Numbered from the stretch's first letter, positions 26,801 to 38,194 are shown. The stretch: DNA of 64,000 nucleotides from Neorhizobium huautlense (GCF_030811685.1 NZ_JAUSRF010000011.1:62001-126000), one strand, 5' to 3'. Numbers and translations are program-made. The notes: a model not told the origin generated them from the letters alone.

Positions 26801-27802
26801 AATATTGGCTTTAGCCCAACTCAGGTCGCCGAGGATATCGACAATCTGGTGCGTGGTTTCGTGCAGACACGGCAAAACATGATAGCCTCGTCCATCAAGG
26901 TTCCCGGCCTGATGGAACGACGCCGTATGGCAACAGCAACCGATCCGGTCACGGCCCGCATGATGCCATCTGCAGAGGGTATGACACTCGGCTTCTCTAC
27001 CAGCCTTGCACAGTTGGAGTCTGCAAGAGATGCCGTCGATGGTGGGGCAGGGGGATACTTCTCTTCGTTCAACATCTGGATCGATGGAACCTTCTTCGCC
27101 CATAACCGCGAGGAAAACGGAAACAAGTGGGGTAACTTTGCAATGGTTTCCGCCGGGGCGGATTACCTGCTTTCCGATAAGGCGCTGCTAGGAGTCTCTT
27201 TCCACTACGACCGGATGACGGATCCAACCAATGAGGATACGACCCTGACCGGCAACGGCTGGCTCGCCGGCCCCTACGCTTCATTCGAAATTGGCAAGAA
27301 TGTCTTCTGGGATACGAGTCTGCTTTACGGCGGCTCTGCCAACGATATCGATACCCGGTTCTGGGACGGCACATTCGATACCAGTCGCTGGCTGTTCGAC
27401 ACCTCCGTCAAGGGGCAGTGGAACCTTGATGAGGTCACGGTGCTCACGCCCAAGCTTCGTGCGGTCTACATGTCGGAAACGGTTGACGATTATTCCGTTA
27501 CGAACGGCGCGGGTGATATCCTTGATCTCGACGGCTTCACCAGCGAGCAATTACGCGCCAGCCTTGGTGCAGAAATATCGCGGCAGGTCACGCTGGACAA
27601 CGACCTCGTGTTGACACCGAAGATCGGCGCCACAGCTGGCTTCTCTGGGATGGATGGCGCCGGTGCATTCGCGCAGGTGTCCGCCGGATTGTCGATGCAG
27701 ACGAGCCAGGAGTTCGATGTCGATTTCGGCTTGCTGTTCAACATCGAAGGCGATGGCGAGCAATCGGCTGGTGCAAGAGTGGGAATCAGTGGGCGGTTCT
27801 AG
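23855..27802 (+). CDS. Autotransporter adhesin with Ig-like repeats
   Basis: 1315 aa. Long signal region with hydrophobic core LISFVVALLAVGATGFS, cleavage near SPAYA. Then an IPT/TIG domain (about 155-243). Five putative Ig (He_PIG) repeats, each 'SGALTxGTVGTAYS...SGSLPAGLxLNxSTGxISGTP', lie at about 245-333, 335-425, 607-695, 697-787 and 790-880. A fibronectin type III domain (about 427-512) and a cadherin-like domain (about 515-606) interrupt them. The last 250 residues form the autotransporter beta-barrel, ending VGISGRF with the terminal aromatic required for outer-membrane insertion. It is secreted by the type V route and probably mediates attachment. Confidence 0.9.
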   Translation: MSTGAGLWKCSNQCDSNQRFSRLSLVQMLISFVVALLAVGATGFSPAYALSAACSTLNNQSGTTSYTGRFAASAFDTGETITVSFTDNGTDPKTNQTASANIRLSTYDLAAVYVYSSYSGSQGQQSGTNNSLSTSGLYIALNARTYLSAFSIVCSGQLSTPSVISVNPNAGTTAGGTLVTITGTNFTGATGVTFGGTAATSYTVNSATSVTAATPAHAAGSVDVVVTTANGTATLSSGYSYTAANLSLMPPSGALNSGTVGTVFSQTITVSGGSLPYSYSVNSGALPAGVTLNTATGAIVGTPTTAGSYSFAVTATDANNTAASASYTLAIAAISVPLTVSPSSGALTTGTVGTAYSEAVSVSGGTSPYSYAVTSGSLPAGLALNTSTGVISGTPTTGGYAAFTVAATDANSATGSASYTLAIAAVVPGAPTIGAATAGDGGATVSFTAPSANGGAAITGYTFTASPGGATATGAASPITVTGLTNGTAYTFTVVATNSVGSSAASAASNSVTPAAAVQLPVATNVSATVAANSLANPIALNITGGAANSVAIASNPAHGTACIAGTSITYTPTAGYSGADSFTYTATNTAGTSTAATVSITVSAPTFAFSPAAGTLTGATVGTAYSQTVAASGGASPYTYAVSSGSLPAGLTLDMSTGVISGTLTTAGNASFTVTATDANNAAGSSAYALAVTSQAVTLTVSPASGALTSGTVGTAYSGSVSATGGTAPYTYDATGLPAGLTLNASTGTISGTPTAAGSSSVVVTVNDSSTPANTGDANYTLAIAAAPAVSFTFSPSGGALTEAMAGEDYSQAISATGGAAPLIYSLSSGSLPNGVVLNVSTGELTGPLAAGSEGDYSFTIQARDNNGDIGTASYTLKVAPRAVTVDDKVVSVPAGSSPANVNLAGGATGGPFVSGDLTFVEPANAGTVSIVNGEFAQAGGPTPTGWYLKFIPNPAYAGQVRIGFRLTSALGVSNTGTVTYNIGFSPTQVAEDIDNLVRGFVQTRQNMIASSIKVPGLMERRRMATATDPVTARMMPSAEGMTLGFSTSLAQLESARDAVDGGAGGYFSSFNIWIDGTFFAHNREENGNKWGNFAMVSAGADYLLSDKALLGVSFHYDRMTDPTNEDTTLTGNGWLAGPYASFEIGKNVFWDTSLLYGGSANDIDTRFWDGTFDTSRWLFDTSVKGQWNLDEVTVLTPKLRAVYMSETVDDYSVTNGAGDILDLDGFTSEQLRASLGAEISRQVTLDNDLVLTPKIGATAGFSGMDGAGAFAQVSAGLSMQTSQEFDVDFGLLFNIEGDGEQSAGARVGISGRF

Positions 27803-28340
27803 AAGGGTGCCATGCGTCCGAGCGACGACCACTGCTCAACCGTGCGGCGAGCTGTGCTTACCGTACGCTTGCCGCGACACCAAAATTCAGAGGGCAATCC
27901 TTCTCAACAATCATCGTGCTGCGTCAGTTTCTTCGCACAGTCTGCTTGAGCTAGATACTTCGGCTGAATCAAAGGAACAACGCATTGACCTGCCTAAATT
28001 TTTTAGCACGCAAATAAACAGGTCGACGGTTCAGATCCTATCAAGGTGAAGGCGAAGGCGAAGGCGATTAATACCCCCGCTCTCGCTTTTCGAAGAACAA
28101 CTGATGTTCCGGCCTTCCGCGGCCTCGAACAAACGCTGGACGCCCCTACTAGGTATCCACCAAATCGCCGGGTCTTGTTTTCGATATGGCTCAATATCCC
28201 CAGTGATGAATTCGAGCTTGCAGCAGCACCAAAAGCCTAAGCAGCTACGCTGTTCCCGGGCCAACCTCAAACGACATAGAAACACTTGAGCCGAATGATC
28301 GCGGGTTTATCAACGAGGTCGGCACTAAGCCACCACCACG
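27803..28340. other. Intergenic stretch with tRNA-like remnant
   Basis: Region between the adhesin and the LysR gene. Carries tRNA-like remnant copy 6 at 28028, followed by a GGTGAAGGCGAAGGCGAAGG tandem. No gene seen. Confidence 0.4.
28028..28046 (+). repeat. tRNA 3'-half-like remnant, copy 6
   Basis: GGTTCAGATCCTATCAAGG, preceded by CGCAAATAAACAGGTCGAC, which resembles an anticodon loop and variable region. Followed by repeated AAGGCG as in copies 2 and 4. Confidence 0.45.
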
Positions 28341-29249
28341 TTACTCCAGATACGGCGCGAGTACCTCTTCGATCCATTCCATGAATGCTCGCACACGGCG
28401 GGACAGGTTTTGACGATGAGCAACTACAAGCGAAACGTCCAACGGCTCTGGACGGAAATTAGGCAGTATTTCAATCAATGCACCGCTTTCAAGGTGCTGT
28501 CGTATCCCTGAATAGGCTGCCTGGATCAATCCAATACCTGCGACACCGGCCGCCTCGTAAGTCTGCACACTGTTGACTTGCAATGCGCCAGCAAGCGGGA
28601 GTGTCGCAAAATCCCCGTCGCCGTCCGGATACTCCCAGCCGTAGGGCTTGGTCCCCAGTGTCCTGCTGTAATGGATCGTACAGTGCGATCGAAGCCGTAA
28701 GTCGTCCAGAGTTTGTGGCATGCCATAGCGTGCAACGTAGATTGGGCTTACCGCATTCACCATGCGCAGCCGACCGAGCTTGCGGGCGATCAAACTCTCA
28801 TCGCCAATCGGTCCAAGCCGAAGAACACAGTCGAAGCCCTCCTGAACAAGATCGACTTGCCGATCCGTGCTCGATATCTCCAGTTCCAGTTCTGGATAGG
28901 AAGCCATGAATTCCGGCAAGGCCGGTATGATCGTCGTTCGCGCGAGTTCCGTCGGCAGATCGACCCTCAGGCGACCTCGAAGCGCTGCACGATCCTTCGC
29001 AAACATCGATTGAAGATCATCGACGTTGGCGAGAAGATCGCGAGCACGCAGGTGGTAGGCTCGCCCGTCTTCTGTAAGTTGCACACTGCGCGTCGTCCGG
29101 TGCAGCAATCGAACGCCTAGATCCTCTTCGAGCTTGCGAACGGCTGTCGATGCACGCCCCTTCTGTATGCCCAAGCTATCCGCCGCACGGGTGAAGCTTC
29201 CCATCTCGGCAACCCGGATGAAGATAAGGATTGGCTCAAGGCTCTGCAT
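28341..29249 (-). CDS. LysR-family transcriptional regulator
   Basis: 302 aa, full length. N-terminal HTH MGSFTRAADSLGIQKGRASTAVRKLEEDLGVRLLHRTTR; C-terminal substrate-binding domain with the LysR-type ELELEISSTDRQVDLVQEGFDCVLR stretch. It belongs to the CrgA/DsdC-like group. It is divergent from the flavodoxin-dehydrogenase genes at 29396, which it probably regulates. Confidence 0.93.
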   Translation of the reverse strand: MQSLEPILIFIRVAEMGSFTRAADSLGIQKGRASTAVRKLEEDLGVRLLHRTTRSVQLTEDGRAYHLRARDLLANVDDLQSMFAKDRAALRGRLRVDLPTELARTTIIPALPEFMASYPELELEISSTDRQVDLVQEGFDCVLRLGPIGDESLIARKLGRLRMVNAVSPIYVARYGMPQTLDDLRLRSHCTIHYSRTLGTKPYGWEYPDGDGDFATLPLAGALQVNSVQTYEAAGVAGIGLIQAAYSGIRQHLESGALIEILPNFRPEPLDVSLVVAHRQNLSRRVRAFMEWIEEVLAPYLE

Positions 29250-29395
29250 TCAACATATCCCGATTGGATCGATTAGGAAGAACAATCTGTTCGTTGTAGC
29301 GTCATTTATCGTCGATTGGCAAAACAGTAATTTTGGCATGGGCACGAACAATGGACCGTCGAAGCGATGGAACGCCCAAGCGCCAGGGACTTTCA

Positions 29396-29974
29396 ATGAC
29401 CCAGTCAACCATCAAAACCGCCGTCGTCTATCACTCCGGTTTTGGCCACACGAAACGTCTCGCTGAGATCGTCGCTGAAGGCGCCTCTGCGTCGCTGATC
29501 GCGATCGATGCCGAAGGCAACATCCAGCAGGACGAGTGGGAGGCTCTCAATGAGGCGGATGCCATCATTTTCGGATCTCCAACCTACATGGGCGGCCCTT
29601 CCTGGCAATTTAAAAAGTTTGCCGATGCCTCTTCCAAACCGTGGTTTGAGGAAAAGTGGAAGGACAAGGTCTTCGGCGGCTTCACCAACAGCGCTAGCAT
29701 CAACGGCGACAAGCTCAACACCCTGCAATATTTCGTCCTGCTGGCAGGCCAGCATGGCGGCGTGTGGGTCAGCCTTGCCATGAAGCCTGCGAACGTTAAG
29801 GCATCCAAGCGGGACGATTTGAATAGAATGGGCTCGTATATCGCACCGATGGCACAGTGCGACGCAGATGCGGCGCCCGACGAAATGTCGGAAGGCGACC
29901 TTGAGACAGCCCGGCTCTACGGCGTGCGCGTGGCCGAAATCGCCACGCGTTTTGCAGCGGCTCAGAAAGCTTGA
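29396..29974 (+). CDS. Flavodoxin-family NAD(P)H:quinone oxidoreductase, WrbA-like
   Basis: 192 aa from the ATG at 29396; upstream in-frame codons have no ribosome site. The FMN phosphate loop YHSGFGHTKRLA is near the start. GSPTYMGGPSWQFKKFADA and GGFTNSASINGDKLNTLQYF match the WrbA/flavodoxin flavin-binding loops. It probably reduces quinones by two electrons. The next gene starts 33 bases downstream, so they form an operon with the aldehyde dehydrogenase. Confidence 0.88.
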   Translation: MTQSTIKTAVVYHSGFGHTKRLAEIVAEGASASLIAIDAEGNIQQDEWEALNEADAIIFGSPTYMGGPSWQFKKFADASSKPWFEEKWKDKVFGGFTNSASINGDKLNTLQYFVLLAGQHGGVWVSLAMKPANVKASKRDDLNRMGSYIAPMAQCDADAAPDEMSEGDLETARLYGVRVAEIATRFAAAQKA

Positions 29975-30006
29975 GCGTCATCGGATCAGTTAGCGAAGGA
30001 TCGACA

Positions 30007-31485
30007 ATGTCTATTGGCGAGCAGAAACTCTTGATCGGAAAGCACTGGGTGCCATCCGAAAGTGGTAAGACCTACGAATCCCTGAACCCTTTCACTGGAG
30101 GCGTAGCCACGCAGGCCTCGGCTGCGACAGCGATCGACGTCGAGCGCGCTGTGGACGCAGCGCAGGACGCCTTCGGTAGCTGGGCTTCGTTGCCCCCGAG
30201 CAAACGTCGGCAGTATCTGTCGGATGCGGCCAATGCGGTGGAGGCGCGTGCGTCCGACATCATCGAAGCCATTACGACCGAGATGGGCGGACCGGCAGCC
30301 TGGGGCAAATACAACGTCAAGGTGCTGGCGGAAAAGCTCAGGTATGCGGCAGACGGTAGCTACCATGGTCTGACTGGCGAGGTGATCCCGTCTGAAAATC
30401 CGTCGCGGACGATGCTTGTCATCCGTAAGCCGGTAGGTGTCGTTGTCAGTATCGTGCCTTGGAATGCTTCGGCACTGCTGGTCGGTGCGTCGGTGCCGGC
30501 CGCACTTGTTCTCGGCAACACAGTCGTCATCAAGGCATCGGAGCAGACGCCCCGGACGCACGGACTGGTAGCGGAATGCTTTGTCGATGCCGGTTTCCCG
30601 GCGGGCGTGGTCAACCTCATCACCAATGCCCCCGAGAACGGAGGCCATGTCGTCGAAGCCCTGATCGCACATCCGAGCGTGCGCCGCGTTCATTTTACCG
30701 GTTCGACGCGGATCGGCCGCATCATCGCGGAAAAGGCCGGAACCTTCCTCAAAAGGACTGTGCTCGAACTGGGCGGCAAGGCACCGTGCATCATTCTGGC
30801 CGACGCCGATCTGGACCGCGCCGTGAGTGCCGCGGCCTTCGGCTCTTTTGCCAACTCGGGACAGGGATGCCTTTCGACCGAACGGATCATCGTCGATAAA
30901 TCCATTGCAGACGAGTTCTGCCGACGTCTCGCCGCTGTTGCGAAGTCCATCGTCTATGGTGACCCTCGCAATAGCGCGACCGTGCTTGGTCCCGTCATTA
31001 ATGGGACAGCGGTCAGGCGGCTTGAAGAATTGGTCGGGGATGCCGTCGGCTCAGGTGCGCAGTTGCTTGCCGGAGGAAAGGCCGATGGTCCATGTTTTGA
31101 GCCAACCGTCCTGAGTGGCGTCACGCCCGCCATGCGTGTCTATCAGGAAGAATCATTCGGGCCCCTGGCATCCATCGTTATCGTCGATGGTATCAAAGAG
31201 GCAATCCAAATCGCCAACGATAACGACTACGGCCTGTCCTCTGCAATATTCACGCAGGACGTTGGCCTTGCCCTCGACCTGGCGAAACGGCTGAACGTCG
31301 GGATGTCACATATCAACGGGGCAACGCTCGATGACGAGGCGCAGATACCGTTTGGCGGGGTTAAAGACAGCGGCTACGGCCGATCGGGCGGCGCAATCGG
31401 GTTTGAGGAGTTCACCGAGCTGCAGTGGATCACGATCGAAGGTCCACGAACTCCGCGATATCCGATCTCCGAAAATGGGCTTTGA
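30007..31485 (+). CDS. Aldehyde dehydrogenase, vanillin/salicylaldehyde type
   Basis: 492 aa from the ATG at 30007, with GAAGGA upstream. NAD-binding VPWNASALLVGASVPAALVLGN, general base E254 in LELGGKAP and nucleophile C288 in GQGCLS are all present; EESFGPLASI and the final PFGGVKDSGYGRSGG are the family's C-terminal signatures. It resembles vanillin and salicylaldehyde dehydrogenases, oxidising an aromatic aldehyde to the acid with NAD. Together with the quinone reductase and the LysR regulator this suggests response to phenolic or quinone compounds, such as those from plants. Confidence 0.92.
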   Translation: MSIGEQKLLIGKHWVPSESGKTYESLNPFTGGVATQASAATAIDVERAVDAAQDAFGSWASLPPSKRRQYLSDAANAVEARASDIIEAITTEMGGPAAWGKYNVKVLAEKLRYAADGSYHGLTGEVIPSENPSRTMLVIRKPVGVVVSIVPWNASALLVGASVPAALVLGNTVVIKASEQTPRTHGLVAECFVDAGFPAGVVNLITNAPENGGHVVEALIAHPSVRRVHFTGSTRIGRIIAEKAGTFLKRTVLELGGKAPCIILADADLDRAVSAAAFGSFANSGQGCLSTERIIVDKSIADEFCRRLAAVAKSIVYGDPRNSATVLGPVINGTAVRRLEELVGDAVGSGAQLLAGGKADGPCFEPTVLSGVTPAMRVYQEESFGPLASIVIVDGIKEAIQIANDNDYGLSSAIFTQDVGLALDLAKRLNVGMSHINGATLDDEAQIPFGGVKDSGYGRSGGAIGFEEFTELQWITIEGPRTPRYPISENGL

Positions 31486-31542
31486 TAGCTCAAAAGGGCT
31501 GAACACCACTCCGACGCTAAAGAACAATTCGGGAAAGCGCTC

Positions 31543-31863
31543 ATGCTGCATACGATTTTTACCTGGCTTGTCGTTGCCGCTTTCGCTGGTGCCGGACTGT
31601 TCAATGCTATCGGCCCGGCAGCCCAACGGCAAAGCTTTGTTCGTTGGGGCTATCCCCCATGGTGGTGCCTGTTGACTGGTTTGCTCGAACTTGCAACTGC
31701 CGCGCTGGTTGCCTTGCCTGCCACTCAGATGGCAGGCTTGATTGTCGGTGCCGTCATCATATCGGTAGCGGCAGCAACCGTGGTGCGTCACCGGGAATTT
31801 TCTCATTTGATACCAATCGGAATCTTTGTGGTCGGTCTCGCGGCATTGGCTACTTCGTCGTAG
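31543..31863 (+). CDS. DoxX-like membrane protein
   Basis: 106 aa with four transmembrane segments. The pattern VAAFAGAGLFNAIGP, FVRWGYPPWWCLLTGLLELATAA is that of DoxX_2-type proteins. It follows the aldehyde dehydrogenase by 57 bases on the same strand and probably belongs to its operon; these proteins often accompany redox enzymes. Confidence 0.85.
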   Translation: MLHTIFTWLVVAAFAGAGLFNAIGPAAQRQSFVRWGYPPWWCLLTGLLELATAALVALPATQMAGLIVGAVIISVAAATVVRHREFSHLIPIGIFVVGLAALATSS

Positions 31864-31950
31864 CCTCACATGAGGCGACAGACACCTACCCGACCAGCAG
31901 GCTGCGGAATGTGCCAGCGGCACGCCAGCGCTGAGCATCTCGGAAGGTCG

Positions 31951-34440
31951 TCAGAAGTCTAAAACCTTTCGAATCTTTTCGGCGAGCTGGTCCAGGCTGA
32001 AAGGCTTCTGGAGCAGATGAGTTTCCTTATCAAGGACGCCGTTATGAACCACGGCGTTGCGAGTATATCCTGTCGTGTACAGTATTTTCAGGCCTGGGAT
32101 GTGGTTCGAGGCCGTATCTGCCAGTTCACGACCCGTCATGCCCGGCATCACGACGTCGGTGAACAGTAGTGTGGGCCGAAGCCCGGCGTGGATCAAGCCG
32201 ATAGCCTCCGCGCCCGAACTGGCTTCCAACACGGTATATCCCAACTCCCGCAACGCTTCTGTCGAGAAGGCGCGAACACGCTGATCGTCTTCGACGACAA
32301 GAACTATCTCGGTGATGCTTCCCCGCCCTGCCGGCTTTACCTTGTCTGGACTATCATATGAATTGCCCTCACCGTCGTATCTCGGAAGGTAAATCTTGAC
32401 CGCAGTTCCCACTCCCTCTTCGGAATAGATCTTCACATGGCCATTTGACTGACGGACGAAGCCGAAGATTTGGCTGAGTCCGAGGCCAGACCCTTTGCCG
32501 ACTTCCTTTGTCGTAAAGAATGGATCGAAAGCCCGCGCGATGACCTCCGGGGTCATGCCTGTCCCCGTGTCGGAAACCGCGATCATGACATATTGTCCAG
32601 CAGCAACTGCATGATCGTGCGCATACTCGTCGGATAAGTACGAGTTGGCGGTCTCGACTGTCAGCTTTCCTCCCGATGGCATCGCATCGCGGCCGTTAAC
32701 AGCCAGGTTTAGGATGGCATTCTCCAACTGGCTGTTATCGGCGTGGACCTTCCATAGTCCCGCTGCAAGGACGGTCTCTACCGAGACGAGCTCACCCAGG
32801 GTGCGGGTAAGCATTTCCGACATGCCGGCGATCATTCGGTTTGCATCTATGACTTCTGGCTGGAGCGGTTGCCGCCGCGAGAATGCCAGCAGGCGGTGTG
32901 TCAGGGACGCTGCACGGTTCGCCCCGTCTTTTGCAGCTTCGATATAACGGCCCACATCTGTTTCTCCGCGGGCAAGACGCTTTTCGAGGAGGTTGACGGA
33001 GCCGAGGATCACCGCAAGCATATTGTTGAAGTCATGGGCGATGCCGCCCGTCAGTTGCCCAACCGCTTCCATTTTTTGGGCTTGGCGCAGCTGATCCTGA
33101 GCCTCGACAAGCTTGGCCGTCCGCTCCTCGATCTCGCGTGCAAGTTCTTCTCTCGATTTCGCCAGGACCTCGCGTGCGTCGACGATTTCTTGAATGTCGG
33201 TACAGGTGCCGAACCAGCGGGTGATCTCGCCGGCGTCATTCTTGACGGGCTGCGCGCGCCCGAGCACCCATCGGTAGTCGCCACTGCGGTGGCGAAGGCG
33301 ATACTCGATATGATACGGTTCGCCCGTGGCAAGGCAATGGCGCCAGGTAGACCAGGCGCGATCCTGATCGTCAGGATGGAACATGCCGTTCCATGCTTCT
33401 CCATCGGTCGATCCTTGCGGTACGCCCGTGAAGTCGTACCAGCGCTGGTTATAATAATCGTGATGGCCGCCAGGGCGCGTGGACCAGATCATCTGGTCGA
33501 TAGAGTCTGTGATTGCGCGAAAGCGTTCTTCGCTTTCCCGCAATGCAGTCTCGGTGAGGCGCCTGTCAGTAACATCGAAGGAAACGCCCGGGAACCGAAG
33601 GGGTGTTCCATCCGGCGCGCGGGTTACACGACCCTGTGCCGCAACCCAACGGGTCGATCCATTTGGGTCCATCAGACGGTATTCATGCGAAAAAGGCGCG
33701 CCCGTTCCCAGAGCGTCTGAGATCGCATCCTGAAGAGGAGCGACATCGTCCGGATGAACCGACGTGAAAAACTCAGCGATCGGCGCGCCGCGAGCGGCCA
33801 CTGCCGGGTCAACGCCATATATCTTCGCAAACCGAGAGTCTGCGACCACTCTGTCGTTTGGGATGTCCCAGTCCCAGGTTCCAACAGTCTCGGATGCGCC
33901 CAGCGCATATTCGAGCCGCTCTTCGCTTGCACGCAAAGCGCGTTCAGCCGTCAGTCGAGCTGTGGTCTCTGTCCCCTGATTGAAGATCCCGACGACGGAC
34001 CCATCTGCTGCGAAGATCGGCGCGAAGCTATAATCCCAATGTGTATTCTGGATGCGTCCACCGCGTAGCATTGGAAGCATTTGTTCCGCGACACGGAACC
34101 CCTTTCCCCGTTCGATAACAGAGGCAAGCTGTGGTTCGATCACGTGCCAGATGTCTGACCAAACTTCGCAAGCAGCGCGCCCGAGCGCCCAAGGATGCTT
34201 TTCCCCTGCGATGGGAGCCCAGGCATCATTGTAAAGCAGCCGAAACTCAGGCCCCCAGTAGATCGCGGTGGGGATGTCAGTACTCAGGCATAAGGCGACA
34301 GTTGTGTGCAACTCGCTCGGCCATGACCCAAAGGCACCAATGCCAGATCCGTTCCAGTCAAACGTGCGGATGCGCTCCGCCATCTCCCCTTCAACAACAG
34401 AGATGGCTTTCATTGTTTGCAGAACTCGCGCAGGTGCCAT
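31951..34440 (-). CDS. Hybrid sensor histidine kinase
   Basis: 829 aa; internal ATG codons at residues 10 or 19 are also possible starts. N-terminal sensory module [15 protein letters not shown]...[16 protein letters not shown]...KHPWALG (about 30-160). Two PAS_3 domains (about 185-290, 300-425). HisKA with H469 in GGIAHDFNN. HATPase_c with [22 protein letters not shown]. One receiver with D762 in FTDVVMPG. The core and receiver are close relatives of the 8170 kinase, but it has one receiver and no RHH domain. Confidence 0.9.
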   Translation of the reverse strand: MAPARVLQTMKAISVVEGEMAERIRTFDWNGSGIGAFGSWPSELHTTVALCLSTDIPTAIYWGPEFRLLYNDAWAPIAGEKHPWALGRAACEVWSDIWHVIEPQLASVIERGKGFRVAEQMLPMLRGGRIQNTHWDYSFAPIFAADGSVVGIFNQGTETTARLTAERALRASEERLEYALGASETVGTWDWDIPNDRVVADSRFAKIYGVDPAVAARGAPIAEFFTSVHPDDVAPLQDAISDALGTGAPFSHEYRLMDPNGSTRWVAAQGRVTRAPDGTPLRFPGVSFDVTDRRLTETALRESEERFRAITDSIDQMIWSTRPGGHHDYYNQRWYDFTGVPQGSTDGEAWNGMFHPDDQDRAWSTWRHCLATGEPYHIEYRLRHRSGDYRWVLGRAQPVKNDAGEITRWFGTCTDIQEIVDAREVLAKSREELAREIEERTAKLVEAQDQLRQAQKMEAVGQLTGGIAHDFNNMLAVILGSVNLLEKRLARGETDVGRYIEAAKDGANRAASLTHRLLAFSRRQPLQPEVIDANRMIAGMSEMLTRTLGELVSVETVLAAGLWKVHADNSQLENAILNLAVNGRDAMPSGGKLTVETANSYLSDEYAHDHAVAAGQYVMIAVSDTGTGMTPEVIARAFDPFFTTKEVGKGSGLGLSQIFGFVRQSNGHVKIYSEEGVGTAVKIYLPRYDGEGNSYDSPDKVKPAGRGSITEIVLVVEDDQRVRAFSTEALRELGYTVLEASSGAEAIGLIHAGLRPTLLFTDVVMPGMTGRELADTASNHIPGLKILYTTGYTRNAVVHNGVLDKETHLLQKPFSLDQLAEKIRKVLDF

Positions 34441-34505
34441 CTCATAATCGAACCATCATGGAGCATTGAAATCCTACTGATCGAGGCGAGCGGCGCTGCC
34501 CTGCT

Positions 34506-34604
34506 TTACCGGAGAAACCAAACAAGCATAAGACCGGCAAGAATGACGGTCATCGCTGCGCCATAGCCGTGAAGCGCCTCACGCAACTTTTGCTGCATTC
34601 TCAT
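34506..34604 (-). CDS. Very small membrane peptide (32 aa)
   Basis: The ATG at 34604 lies inside the end of the preceding gene. The peptide MRMQQKLREALHGYGAAMTV then ILAGLMLVWFLR has one hydrophobic span and a basic start, like small stress-induced membrane proteins. A GGCGGTGAG stretch precedes it. It overlaps the upstream gene by 26 bases, so it would be translationally coupled. Confidence 0.4.
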   Translation of the reverse strand: MRMQQKLREALHGYGAAMTVILAGLMLVWFLR

Positions 34605-34782
34605 GCTCACCGCCTGTAATGGGCCAGCCTAGGCGCCGGCATCTCGCACTTCCCGCTTCAAAACCTTCTGCTTTTGTCTTGAACGATCCGATCATATACT
34701 CGAACTTGTCGCCATTGGCCATGAACATACTTTTGGCCACGCTGTCGTAAAACATCGTTGTACCGGTTATCGATTGTGTCAT
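34579..34782 (-). CDS. Small hypothetical protein under EcfG-type promoter
   Basis: 67 aa from the ATG at 34782, with GGGGGGA just upstream. Sequence MTQSITGTTMFYDSVAKSMF and SFKTKAEGFEAGSARCRRLGWP. No family recognised. The promoter 26 bases upstream matches the general-stress consensus exactly, so it is probably a stress-induced gene. Confidence 0.65.
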   Translation of the reverse strand: MTQSITGTTMFYDSVAKSMFMANGDKFEYMIGSFKTKAEGFEAGSARCRRLGWPITGGEHENAAKVA

Positions 34783-35390
34783 TCGTCCCCCCATTCAGGA
34801 AGCGCGGAACGCATGAAGACATAAATGGTTCCAAAACTGTTCGCGGTGTATATTTTTTTAGTGGTTTACCCTATTTGCTCCGCAATGATGCCAGAACTGC
34901 CAGGCATTTACTCTGCGGAACATGTCGTGAAGCTCTCCAGAAGTATTCCGAGAGGATATGGCGTTGGGATGGACCGCTTCGCGAAGGGGGTCGCCTTCTG
35001 TGATCGACCAATCACCAGAAGCCGGAACGACGCAAACAGGGCCAGCGAATCCGGACAAACTTTCCTAGGTCAAGCCCTTCTGCGGCTGTAAGGGGAGCAA
35101 CGTCAGTCATTTTCAGATTGTGGCGTTCTTTCTTCGCAGAAAGGAGTACAGGGCTCTCTCGCTTTTCGCACACGCGCGTGAGCCAGTCCGAATTCGGCTT
35201 CACTTGCGGCGATGACTAGGAAGCCAACGCGGTAACGCAGCAGCCAAGTCAAGGGGACCTCAGGCGCCCGGCTGAACAAAGAACGGCTACAAAGCGCGAA
35301 GCTGAAAACGAATGCGGAGATCACATCCGCGGTGAAATCTAAAGAGGTTCGGTAGCAATCCGCTTGAAAGCGATCCCCACCATATGAAGT
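34783..35390. other. Intergenic stretch
   Basis: Contains the EcfG-type promoter at 34808. Short frames between 34825 and 35324 on both strands lack ribosome sites and recognisable families; I treat them as non-coding. Confidence 0.4.
34808..34832 (-). promoter_or_regulatory. EcfG (general stress sigma) promoter
   Basis: On the minus strand: GGAAC, 16 bases, CGTT, exactly the alphaproteobacterial EcfG/RpoE2 consensus, 26 bases before the ATG at 34782. Confidence 0.75.
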
Positions 35391-35663
35391 TCAGAATTTT
35401 CTTTCGTCATACGAGCGCTGATTGAATGCGCCGCGGCGAGAAAGACGATCAAGCCACCTTGAAACAGACAACCCGATAATCAGCAGAACTGGAGCTGCGA
35501 GTTGGGCTGTCCAAATTAGTTCTTCGGGCCAGCGAAGGAAACCCGCACCAAGGGCGGCGGTGACCGAGAGGGCAACAGCGAGGAGAAATGAAATCACCGC
35601 GCCAGCAGCCATAGCAGCGATGAATGCCGAACTCATGATAACGATGAACAGGACACTGAACAC
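35391..35663 (-). CDS. Small two-span membrane protein
   Basis: 90 aa. Helices at about 2-38 (long, perhaps two) and 48-68; tail is basic (SRWLDRLSRRG). No family recognised. It is in line with the gene at 35712. Confidence 0.55.
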   Translation of the reverse strand: MFSVLFIVIMSSAFIAAMAAGAVISFLLAVALSVTAALGAGFLRWPEELIWTAQLAAPVLLIIGLSVSRWLDRLSRRGAFNQRSYDERKF

Positions 35664-35711
35664 GGGAGCTCTCTTTGGCGGTGCGTCGAATTCGACGGCG
35701 GGCTATAGCTA

Positions 35712-35999
35712 TTAATGCTCAAATGTCACCGAAGCGTTGAGATCCTCCGGTGAGCTGCCACCATGTGCATCAGGTAGTATGTGCTTCGGCGGCGGTGTGA
35801 CCGGCTGTTCCAGAGCTTCCATGGCAGATGCGTACAGCTGCGTACACTCTTGAGTACCGCGATTGTACAGCTTGGCCACACACGCTGTCACCGCGTTAAC
35901 TGCCACTGGATCTCCGACAAAGCCTTTGGCCTGAGCGATTTCCTTCACCACACTCGCGCACAGACGTACATCCTCTCGAGAAACTATCCTTGAACTCAT
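35712..35999 (-). CDS. Small hypothetical protein downstream of groEL
   Basis: 95 aa, soluble, mainly helical: SREDVRLCASVVKEIAQAKG, AVNAVTACVAKLYNRGTQEC. AGGAAGTCA precedes the start. It lies 53 bases after groEL on the same strand, so heat-shock read-through is possible. No family recognised. Confidence 0.6.
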   Translation of the reverse strand: MSSRIVSREDVRLCASVVKEIAQAKGFVGDPVAVNAVTACVAKLYNRGTQECTQLYASAMEALEQPVTPPPKHILPDAHGGSSPEDLNASVTFEH

Positions 36000-36052
36000 T
36001 GACTTCCTCCAGCTGGCCCACTCCCCGAAAGGAGCAGGCCGTCTTTGATCGT

Positions 36053-37693
<1,641 letters not shown>

Positions 37694-37742
37694 TCAATAG
37701 GCAGCTATTTTGACTGATGGGTTGATTTGTAAGGAGAGCGCC

Positions 37743-38057
37743 TCAGGCGGCGATCTTCTGCGCAGCCTGAGCGTCGATAATGCCCAGTACGTCACTTTCC
37801 TTCATGATCAACAGGTCTTCGCCATTGATCTTGATCTCGGTACCGGACCATTTACCGAACAGGATACGGTCGCCAGCTTTGACGTCGAGTGCCTGGATCT
37901 GGCCAGCCTCGTTACGCGTGCCAGTGCCGACGGCGACGACTTCGCCCTCTGATGGCTTTTCTTTCGCGGTATCGGGAATGATGATGCCGCCTTTGGTCTT
38001 CTCCTGGGATTCGACGCGGCGGACGAGAATGCGATCATGAAGCGGTCGGAACGACAT
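37743..38057 (-). CDS. groES: Co-chaperonin GroES (Hsp10)
   Basis: 104 aa from the ATG at 38057, with GGAGGAAAA upstream. The mobile loop [16 protein letters not shown] and the [19 protein letters not shown] signature are complete. It caps GroEL. First gene of the groES-groEL operon, 61 bases before groEL. Confidence 0.97.
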   Translation of the reverse strand: MSFRPLHDRILVRRVESQEKTKGGIIIPDTAKEKPSEGEVVAVGTGTRNEAGQIQALDVKAGDRILFGKWSGTEIKINGEDLLIMKESDVLGIIDAQAAQKIAA

Positions 38058-38194
38058 GTTTTCCTCCATTGGACAAAAAAGATGACGCAGATCCCCTACC
38101 GGACCCAGTCCGGCGGGTGCGAACCTCTTTGAGCGTTCGCGGGCGAAAATTTATTTTCGAGATTTTTCGATTTCAAGAGGGTTGGTCACAAAAA

